Below, piece after piece: positions 42,212 to 48,055 of a stretch of DNA of 48,055 nucleotides (its first letter is position 1; every line of letters begins with the position of its first letter). The stretch lies in contig JADHTJ010000019.1 in NCBI GenBank assembly GCA_016785015.1, forward strand, positions 1 to 48,055. Direction: 5' to 3'. The position numbers were made by a program, and so were the translations under genes. Origin of the DNA: Anaerolineales bacterium (GTDB taxonomy: Bacteria > Chloroflexota > Anaerolineae > Anaerolineales > UBA11858). The notes under the pieces are model-generated. The model had not been told where the DNA came from, did no database searches, and was given only the letters and a program-made list of their open reading frames with translations.

Positions 42212-42349
42212 GTGGTGTTGAAATGATCGAAAGGTGCTGTCTTCGAGAGCCCTTCGACTCTGCTCATGGTAACGCCTCAGACAGCGGTGATTCTAGAGGG
42301 CTGAGGCTCTCGAAGCCCGGCTTTCTCAAGTTGATGCTTTGAACACCAC
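42212..42349. repeat. Imperfect inverted-repeat element
   Basis: GTGGTGTT (42212-42219) faces AACACCAC (42342-42349), and inside it CTTCGAGAGCC (42241-42251) faces GGCTCTCGAAG (42305-42315), both perfect. The interior has CCCTTCGACTCTGCTCA, similar to part of the 157-bp repeats. Non-coding. Confidence 0.55.
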
Positions 42350-42437
42350 GAAAAGCACCACTCTCGAGAGACTTATTCATCATAGAATTTGATGATTGTG
42401 ATACCATAGGGCAGATTAAGCCCCAACGGAGTCTTTA

Positions 42438-42971
42438 ATGTCAGTTTTCGAATCATCAATTCTTAAATCTTTTTTGGCACAACAAGTAATTTCCCGTATT
42501 CGACGCAATCATGGCCTAGAGCATGCGACTTTGCATGTTTTGGCTGAAAAGAATGCTGCGCGCAGTATGGGTGGCCATTCTAACCCGAGCGGTTTCTGGT
42601 TGGTAGCAGATATCCCTACTGAGGAGATCCAAGAAGCAGTTCGCGAAGCACTGCGACGATTACGTGCTGGCGAGCGTCATCTTGCTGTGCACCCGGGGTG
42701 CGGGACAAATTTCGCTACCGCAGGAACCATGGCTGGGTTGGCTGGTGTAGTAGGCATGTGGGGAGTCGGCGCTCGTAAACGCGATAAGCTAGAACGTTTG
42801 CCATTAGTCGCAACTCTGGCGACTCTGGCCTTGATCTTTGCCCAACCTTTTGGAAATGTTTTGCAGAAACATATCACCACATCTGGAGATCCGGGGGATA
42901 TGGAAATTGTTGAAATTACATTCACTCAACGAGGACGGGTAAAAGCCCACCGAGTGATAACTCGAGGATGA
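42438..42971 (+). CDS. DUF6391-like membrane-associated protein
   Basis: 177 aa. The N-terminal IRRNHGLEHATLHVL and MGGHSNPSGFWLVADIPTEE, and HLAVHPGCGTNFATAG, match a conserved family seen in Chloroflexota and cyanobacteria. Two hydrophobic segments follow (about residues 96-112 and 123-136). CGGAG precedes the ATG. It overlaps holA by 4 bases. Function unknown. Confidence 0.75.
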   Translation: MSVFESSILKSFLAQQVISRIRRNHGLEHATLHVLAEKNAARSMGGHSNPSGFWLVADIPTEEIQEAVREALRRLRAGERHLAVHPGCGTNFATAGTMAGLAGVVGMWGVGARKRDKLERLPLVATLATLALIFAQPFGNVLQKHITTSGDPGDMEIVEITFTQRGRVKAHRVITRG

Positions 42972-43969
42972 TCATGGCTGATAAACCGGTCATCTATATA
43001 TTGCACGGCGACGACGAATATGCCATTGCCCAGTTCATCTCTAACATGGAAGCGAAATTGGGTGACCCATCCACGGCAGGATTGAATATTACCTATTTCG
43101 AGAAGGGCTCTTTGCCGCTGGATGAAATCTCCACTGTGGTGCACTCAATGCCATTCTTGGCTGAACGCCGCCTGATTGTGCTTCATGATCCGCTCACTGG
43201 TATGCAGAGCAGTAAGGTGCGCGATCAGTTCAAAGTGCTTTTAGAAAAGGTCCCCCCCACGTCTGCTTTGGTAATGGCGATCAACAGACCTTTGATTCCT
43301 CACAGGGATCGGCGTAAGGGTAAACAACACTGGCTGCAAAAGTGGGCTCAAGAACATGAAGGTCGCGTTTATGAGAAAGAATTATTCCTTGCGAGAGGGC
43401 CTGAGTTGGTGCGATGGATCCAGCAACAAGCCAAGGAAGAGCGAGGAGAGATAACATCCGAAGGCGCTGCTCTATTAGCAAATCTGGTAGATGAAGACCC
43501 CCGCATCGCTGCGCAGGAGATCAAAAAGCTGTTGGCCTATGTCAACTACAGCCGCCCGATAGAACCCGATGACGTCGAATATCTTGTTGCCAATGTTAGG
43601 GGCGGGGATGTCTTTGCTATGGTTGATGCCCTCGGAGAGCAAAATGGCCAGAAAGCATTGCGCATGCTGCATCAACTTTTGGCCGATGATGACCCTCTGC
43701 GGTTGTTTGGCATGATTGTGCGCCAGTTTCGCCTTCTGCTGCTGACCCGTGAAATGATAGATATGGGTTATCAGGAAAATGAAATTGCCCGCGAACTAAA
43801 AACCTTCCCCTTTGTTGTGCGAAAACTGATCCCCCAAACGCGCAACTTTTCTATGGAAACACTAGAAGATATCTACCGTCGTCTGCTAGATATCGATGAA
43901 AATATAAAAACTGGAAAGATTGAGGGAGATGTTGCCTTAGATACGTTAGTTACGGCTCTTACAGCATAA
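42968..43969 (+). CDS. holA: DNA polymerase III delta subunit
   Basis: 333 aa. VIYILHGDDEYAIAQFI replaces the P-loop region as in HolA, followed by LAERRLIVLHDPL, a LVRWIQQQAKEERGEIT segment, LLANLVDEDPRIAAQEIKKL and LRMLHQLLADDDPLRLFGMIVRQFRLLL, all typical delta-subunit blocks. It opens the sliding clamp in the clamp loader. ATG at 42968 overlaps the previous stop (ATGA); ATG 42974 is an alternative. Confidence 0.88.
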   Translation: MIMADKPVIYILHGDDEYAIAQFISNMEAKLGDPSTAGLNITYFEKGSLPLDEISTVVHSMPFLAERRLIVLHDPLTGMQSSKVRDQFKVLLEKVPPTSALVMAINRPLIPHRDRRKGKQHWLQKWAQEHEGRVYEKELFLARGPELVRWIQQQAKEERGEITSEGAALLANLVDEDPRIAAQEIKKLLAYVNYSRPIEPDDVEYLVANVRGGDVFAMVDALGEQNGQKALRMLHQLLADDDPLRLFGMIVRQFRLLLLTREMIDMGYQENEIARELKTFPFVVRKLIPQTRNFSMETLEDIYRRLLDIDENIKTGKIEGDVALDTLVTALTA

Positions 43970-43989
43970 TTACAAATTAAAGCGCAAGA

Positions 43990-44043
43990 CCCCAAGGGTG
44001 GTTCAAGAAGCTCCGTAATGGAGTGAGGAGGAAATCCTTGGGG
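43990..44043. terminator. Hairpin between convergent holA and a small gene
   Basis: CCCCAAGG (43990-43997) pairs with CCTTGGGG (44036-44043). Inside, CTCC (44011-44014) pairs with GGAG (44020-44023). There is no strong T-run on either side, so termination is likely but not certain. Confidence 0.45.
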
Positions 44044-44091
44044 CCTTACTGAGAAAATGTGGAAATATCACCGCGTTGGGCTGGGCTGGCC

Positions 44092-44361
44092 TTATTGGTG
44101 ATTGATCCCTAACCAGAAGTGGTTCGGCAAAAGCGATTGAGATGTTCGCAATTCGACCCCGGCAGTTTGGCGGGGTTTGCCATTTTTAGTTTTTGTCTTG
44201 CTCCCTGGCTTCTTCCCATTTATAGATAACATAGAAGGGTGTACAAAGCACAGGTTGGGGGATTGGCCGTATTTCTTGTGGTAATAACTCGCCGCCCGTT
44301 TGACCTTCACATCCAGGTTGGCTGAATCATCGTTATCGAACCAAAGCATTCCTACATCCAT
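44092..44361 (-). CDS. Small conserved protein behind a LexA-type promoter
   Basis: 89 aa. MDVGMLWFDNDDSANLDVKV, a YYHKKYGQSPNLCFVHPSML block and LLPNHFWLGI form a pattern I associate with a conserved small-protein family of Chloroflexota, but no function is known to me. A strong AGGAGGT precedes the ATG. About 120-165 bases upstream lies a promoter overlapped by two AGAAC-N4-GTTCT palindromes, which suggests DNA-damage control. Confidence 0.75.
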   Translation of the reverse strand: MDVGMLWFDNDDSANLDVKVKRAASYYHKKYGQSPNLCFVHPSMLSINGKKPGSKTKTKNGKPRQTAGVELRTSQSLLPNHFWLGINHQ

Positions 44362-44483
44362 GGCGAACCTCCTGAAAAATGCCCCGAGGGCTTATTGCGA
44401 CCTTCTTAAAGTTGGGGTGTTTTTCGTATGATGAATGCCAATACGATTTGAAAAAATATTGGGCAAAAACCCTCAAGGTCTTC

Positions 44484-44528
44484 AGAACTTATGTTCTAAA
44501 TAATATCATGAGAACAAATGTTCTGCAA
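44484..44528 (-). promoter_or_regulatory. Promoter with two LexA-type (GAAC-N4-GTTC) boxes
   Basis: On the minus strand TTGCAG (44523-44528) and TATTAT (44500-44505) form a promoter with a 17-base spacer. AGAACAAATGTTCT (44511-44524) fills the spacer, and AGAACTTATGTTCT (44484-44497) begins just past the -10, over the expected start site. GAAC-N4-GTTC is the Gram-positive LexA core. The arrangement fits repression by LexA of the gene at 44092-44361. Confidence 0.65.
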
Positions 44529-44721
44529 GGGTTTGCGTGAAATCTTTAAGGTGGGATTTTGTTAAATTTGCCCCCCAAAACATCAGTATGTGTGATTTCG
44601 AGCACGTTGGAGACGAAACTACTATGCACGACGACGGTAGGTCAGCGACACAATTTTCTGCAAGTATCACCTCTCGCATCTGCTCCACCTATGACAGCAG
44701 TTCGGGAAAATCGAAAATAGG
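44529..44721. other. Stretch between the LexA-type promoter and rlmD-like gene
   Basis: Short frames exist on both strands (a 60-codon one on the minus strand and a 74-codon one on the plus strand) but neither has recognisable motifs or a convincing ribosome-binding site. I see no supportable gene here. Confidence 0.4.
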
Positions 44722-45981
44722 TTATTCCACTTTCTCCCAAAAACTGATGCTATTGATGTGATAAGTCTGTGGAAAGAGATCAAAGGGAGTGACCTGTTGA
44801 AGCTGATATCCCCCATTGGTAAGTCGTTTGGCGTCGCGTGCCAGGGTCGCTGGATCGCCTGAAATGTAGACTAGAGTCTGGGGTGCTAAAGACAGGATTC
44901 CGTCCAGGGCTTCACGAATCAACCCTGAGCGCGGCGGATCGACCACGATCACATTGGGGCGAATGTCTAGCGCGGGGAGCACATCCTCCACGGGGGCTTC
45001 GTAAATCTCCACATGCTCGAATTCATCCAAATTGATGGCGAAATCCTCACTGGCATTGGGAGATGCCTCAATCCCGATCAAGCGATCGACGTGCGGAGCC
45101 AGAAAGGCGCTGAACAATCCCACTCCACAGTACGCGTCTATGAGAGTGATGTTCTTCGTTAGGGATAGATTATCAAGCAGGTGTGCAACCATCATGTCAG
45201 CCATAGCGGTGTTTGCATTAAAGAAGGATGCTGCTGAAACGCGAAAGATGCGCTCAGCTACCTCGATGACAATATGATCGTCTCCAGCCATTACAATTGA
45301 GCCGCCCGGCCCCAGGTGCACCATCGAGAGGGGCATATCGACATCCAAACCGACCGGCTGTGGATCGCTGCTTTCGAGTACAACCATCAGGTCATCGTTG
45401 GCGCCTCGGCGTATACCTACACGATCTAAGCCGGGGATAGACTCGATGTCGAGCTGCGGCCAGAGATGGTCGATGGCTGCCTCTGGCAGATGACACTCTT
45501 TGATGGCGGTGATCGCCTGGGCACGCGGGGCTTGAAACCCTAGTTGTCCATCAGGGGTGATATGAAATTGGAGATGGTTGCGATAATTCCAAGGTTGGGC
45601 GGATGGAGCAGTTGCTTGAACAGGTGGGTCCTCTAGTTTTCCTATACGCTCTAATTGATCGCGCAAAACATCGGCCTTGAACCGTAATTGATATTCGTAA
45701 GAAATATGTTGGTGGTGGCAGCCACCGCATGACACCGTTTTCTCCCCATTTGTTGGTGGAACAAAGAAATGCGGGCATTTGGGTGTTATACGTTCTGGCG
45801 ATGGTTCCAATATCTCAACAATTTCGCCGCGCGCGAAACGCTTTTTTTCTTCCACCAATCTGATCTTGGCCGTTTCACCAGGGATTATAAAGGGAACGAA
45901 AACTGCGCGGCCATCGGATAAACGGCCCAAACAATCGCCGCCATAAGTATGTTTTTCGAAGGTGACTACTTCTTCTGTCAT
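44722..45981 (-). CDS. RlmD/RumA-like class I RNA methyltransferase with catalytic Cys replaced
   Basis: 419 aa. N-terminal TRAM domain (about 1-55), Fe-S cysteines in CPHF and CGGCHHQHISY, SAM site LIDAYCGVGLFSAFLA, and VIVVDPPRSGL. The C-terminal block normally reading SCNPATLARDL is ISGDPATLARDAKRL, so the Cys nucleophile that attacks C6 of uracil is Gly (codon GGC). DLFPQTYHINSISFW at the end, with the general-base region, is kept. By family it would make m5U in rRNA or tRNA; the substitution makes this doubtful. A GTG or alternative start is not needed. Confidence 0.88.
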   Translation of the reverse strand: MTEEVVTFEKHTYGGDCLGRLSDGRAVFVPFIIPGETAKIRLVEEKKRFARGEIVEILEPSPERITPKCPHFFVPPTNGEKTVSCGGCHHQHISYEYQLRFKADVLRDQLERIGKLEDPPVQATAPSAQPWNYRNHLQFHITPDGQLGFQAPRAQAITAIKECHLPEAAIDHLWPQLDIESIPGLDRVGIRRGANDDLMVVLESSDPQPVGLDVDMPLSMVHLGPGGSIVMAGDDHIVIEVAERIFRVSAASFFNANTAMADMMVAHLLDNLSLTKNITLIDAYCGVGLFSAFLAPHVDRLIGIEASPNASEDFAINLDEFEHVEIYEAPVEDVLPALDIRPNVIVVDPPRSGLIREALDGILSLAPQTLVYISGDPATLARDAKRLTNGGYQLQQVTPFDLFPQTYHINSISFWEKVE

Positions 45982-46182
45982 AAGAAATTCTTACTCTTGT
46001 ACTGGAGCACTCTGAGAGCAGAGCTTGGAACGTTCTTCGACTCCGCATGAGTTCCGTTTAGAATGTTCCAGGCTCGCAGTTGAAAGGGTGAGAGAATAGA
46101 TAAGATCAATTTCAAAAATGAAAGTTTTGTGAGAACACTATGTGTATGGCGATTGTACCAGTGGCGTATCTGGCGGCAAAGG

Positions 46183-46188
46183 TATAAT
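46183..46188 (+). promoter_or_regulatory. -10 box for a likely leaderless transcript
   Basis: TATAAT ends 6 bases before the ATG at 46195, so transcription would begin at or next to the start codon. No Shine-Dalgarno is visible. Confidence 0.55.
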
Positions 46189-46194
46189 TGTCCC

Positions 46195-47910
46195 ATGCGT
46201 CGAGGCTTTTTCGCCCTATATTTGTTGCTGATGGTTACTTTGGCGTGCCAGGGATTGGTGCCGGCTGCTCCTACGCCCACGCTCACTTCACCCCCGCCTA
46301 CTGCGACTGTCACTGCATCGCCCACGCCAATAGCAACAACTCCCCCAACATTAACACCCCCCCCGATCGAGCTCTCCGATCCGGCTGATTTCGACGTTCG
46401 TTTTCACCCTGATGGTGGTTTATATGTTGGTGATCTTGTCAGTATGGAAGTGATAGCCCCGCTGGATGCTGAAATTGATGGAAATGTTTCGGTTCAAGTG
46501 GTGAATGGTGAGGGGGAGATTCTTGGTGAATCAACTTTCGCTCCCTTTGGAATTGGTGGCCGTCAACAGGCTACATTGGAGTGGATGTGGGACACCGCGG
46601 GGCTCGAGGCTGGTGCACATGATTTAAGCCTCGCTTTGCTCCCAGGCGATGTCACCTGGACTGAAACGATCGTTCTTCTCCCTCAAGAGCAATTAGGGTT
46701 GCCCGAATCTGAATCTCAGTGGGCTATAGAAGAGAGTGATTGCTGTCTGCTTTACTATCTTGCCGGTACTGCCACTGAGCGGGATATCCAGGCTTTAGGT
46801 GAAAGCGCCGATGAGCAAGCTCAGGATGTCGCCGATAAATTCGGTATCGATTTCGAGGAACCCATCGAAATCACCTTGATGTCTCGAGTGATTGGCCATG
46901 GTGGATTCGCAGCTGGGGAAATCTATATTTCTTATTTGGACCGAAATTACACTGGCAGTGATTTTGATTTAGTGCTGCATCATGAAATGGTGCATATTCT
47001 AGATTCTCGTTTGGGTGGGAATTTGCGTCCTTCAATGCTGGCCGAGGGGTTGGCTGTTTACCTCACAGGAGGTCATTTCAAACCTGAGCCCTTGATGCCG
47101 CGCGCCGCGGCACTGCTTGATCTGATGGTACCGGATTCAAGCTCGGATTGGTATCTCCCCCTCGAGATGCTGGCCGACAGCTTTTACAAATCCCAACACG
47201 AGATTGGGTACTTGCAAGCCGGCGCTCTGGTTGAATATATGGTCGAAACCTGGGGATGGGATGCTTTTTCTTCCTTCTATCGTGATATTCACCATCCTCA
47301 TGGGGGTAAGCATTCAACAGCGATTGATGATGCTTTGGTGATTCACTTTGGGGTTACGTTTGCAGAGTTAGAACTTCTATTCAGAGAAGCGCTGCTGGAA
47401 CAAAATGTCACTCAAGACTATCGGGACGATGTTCGTTTGACGGTTTATTTCTACAATACGGCGCGGCGTTACCAAAACGCCATGGACACTTCGGCCTATT
47501 TTCTCACCGCTTGGCTGCCCGATGGACCAACGATGCGTCAATATGGTGTTGTTGCTGATTTTCTCCGCCATCCTTCAAGCCCAGAACACATTACTCTAGA
47601 GGCTTTGCTGGTCTCCGCTGATGGATATCTACAAATTGGTCGCTATAGAGAAGCAGCGGGAACGATTCGAGCAGTAAATTGGGTTCTAGATGCCATGGAT
47701 GAAGGCGTTGCTGAACCGTTTCTTGCCCATCCTGTGGCTGCTTCTTACTACCAGATTGCTAAGGTAATGATCGAACAGGGTTATAAACTGCAACAAGTTC
47801 AAGATCAAGGCGAAAGCGTATTGGTTCTGGTGAATGAGTTTGGGTCTGAATTGATTCCCATTCAACTAGATTGGGTTGAGGGACAGTGGCAAATGGAACA
47901 AGGTCAATAG
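46195..47910 (+). CDS. Lipoprotein with a zincin-type metallopeptidase domain
   Basis: 571 aa from ATG 46195; an in-frame start 66 bases upstream would precede the promoter. A lipoprotein signal peptide ends in VTLAC. A Pro/Thr linker (TPTLTSPPPTATVTASPTP) follows, then a beta-rich domain (~70-170) and a peptidase-MA-like domain with HHEMVHIL (HExxH) around residue 265 and a downstream EGLAVYLTGGHF, the likely third ligand region. The C-terminal ~200 residues are helical. It is probably an extracellular zinc peptidase tethered to the membrane. A strong terminator follows. Confidence 0.85.
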   Translation: MRRGFFALYLLLMVTLACQGLVPAAPTPTLTSPPPTATVTASPTPIATTPPTLTPPPIELSDPADFDVRFHPDGGLYVGDLVSMEVIAPLDAEIDGNVSVQVVNGEGEILGESTFAPFGIGGRQQATLEWMWDTAGLEAGAHDLSLALLPGDVTWTETIVLLPQEQLGLPESESQWAIEESDCCLLYYLAGTATERDIQALGESADEQAQDVADKFGIDFEEPIEITLMSRVIGHGGFAAGEIYISYLDRNYTGSDFDLVLHHEMVHILDSRLGGNLRPSMLAEGLAVYLTGGHFKPEPLMPRAAALLDLMVPDSSSDWYLPLEMLADSFYKSQHEIGYLQAGALVEYMVETWGWDAFSSFYRDIHHPHGGKHSTAIDDALVIHFGVTFAELELLFREALLEQNVTQDYRDDVRLTVYFYNTARRYQNAMDTSAYFLTAWLPDGPTMRQYGVVADFLRHPSSPEHITLEALLVSADGYLQIGRYREAAGTIRAVNWVLDAMDEGVAEPFLAHPVAASYYQIAKVMIEQGYKLQQVQDQGESVLVLVNEFGSELIPIQLDWVEGQWQMEQGQ

Positions 47911-47931
47911 TGCTTTCCAAATATGTTAATC

Positions 47932-47971
47932 AAAACTGAGCTGTGATGATTTCACAGCTCAGTTTTTTTTT
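47932..47971. terminator. Strong terminator, possibly bidirectional
   Basis: AAAACTGAGCTGTGA (47932-47946) pairs perfectly with TCACAGCTCAGTTTT (47952-47966), followed by nine T in total. On the minus strand the stem runs into TTTTGATTAAC, so it could also serve a convergent gene at the window edge. Confidence 0.93.
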
Positions 47972-47999
47972 CAGGAGAAAGAGTATTCCCGGGAGACCA

Positions 48000-48055
48000 T
48001 CAATTTTGCACGATCACCTCAAATTTTTGGCGACCCGGAGACGGATTATAGAGTG
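48000..48055 (-). CDS. Possible C-terminal end of a convergent gene
   Basis: On the minus strand the last 17 codons before a TGA (48000-48002) read LYNPSPGRQKFEVIVQN. The stop lies just beyond a bidirectional terminator, as expected for a convergent gene end. The rest is outside the window; product unknown. Confidence 0.35.
   Translation of the reverse strand, partial: LYNPSPGRQKFEVIVQN

Noticed and set aside
1..48055. CRISPR array, tRNA or rRNA genes
   Set aside because: No regularly spaced direct repeats with unique spacers, and no cloverleaf or rRNA-like segment, were found on reading the window.

Overview
The window looks like a chromosome segment of an uncultured Chloroflexota bacterium, most likely of the class Anaerolineae. 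This placement is inferred from the gene set: a NurA/HerA locus with a third overlapping gene, SPFH proteins, a DUF6391-like gene beside holA, a clpC, a gamma-glutamyltransferase and several families of short dispersed inverted repeats. There are no rRNA, tRNA, CRISPR or phage structural genes. Codon use and overall base composition look even, so most of this is ordinary chromosome with a few unusual loci.

Layout. 1-2859: the 3' end of nurA, a stand-alone HAS-barrel-like gene and herA, overlapping one another (DNA end processing). 3473-4539: a cyclic-nucleotide-binding-domain protein, a NifU C-terminal-domain protein and a small membrane protein. 4620-9735 (minus strand): ferritin, gamma-glutamyltransferase, a small membrane protein, a TIM-barrel epimerase-like protein and selD. 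9823-14816: an SPFH protein, a degenerate PyrK-like protein, a LmbE deacetylase, a degenerate PyrD-like protein and a second SPFH protein. 15030-20648: one 1872-codon gene. 20983-28800: an HD-GYP signalling protein, a three-gene ABC-2 exporter operon and a divergent NarL-type two-component system. 28840-36887: MFS exporter, dtd, a tandem LL-H-holin-like protein, trpS, a hidden selenoprotein gene, a secreted protein, a YczE/YitT-type membrane protein and clpC. 37212-42153: a Fe-S protein, an AAC(3)-family protein, an enoyl-CoA hydratase and an SDR in one apparent operon, then an M23 peptidase, YbaK and an EthD-like protein. 42438-47910: DUF6391-like, holA, a small gene behind a LexA-type promoter, an RlmD/RumA-like protein and a lipoprotein peptidase.

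Most notable points. (1) The 1872-aa protein appears to join a degenerate aminotransferase fold, an intact fold-type-I PLP aminotransferase (Lys614) and a roughly 1000-residue C-terminal part that follows phosphoenolpyruvate carboxylase motif by motif (HPT, DWDGSN, PLFED, GSD, QRQGG), with key carboxylation residues replaced. It lies behind an SPFH gene, and the gap between them carries two perfect hairpins whose loops are complementary to each other. (2) Two genes contain in-frame UGA codons that are best read as selenocysteine: selD itself and a 79-aa SelW/Rdx-family protein upstream of trpS. (3) Several enzymes have lost canonical catalytic residues: the RlmD-like protein (Cys to Gly), the SDR (YxxxK lost) and the PyrK/PyrD-like pair. 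(4) Two AGAAC-N4-GTTCT palindromes overlap a good promoter in front of a small conserved gene. (5) Several families of short inverted-repeat (MITE-like) elements sit between genes, one of them apparently nested.
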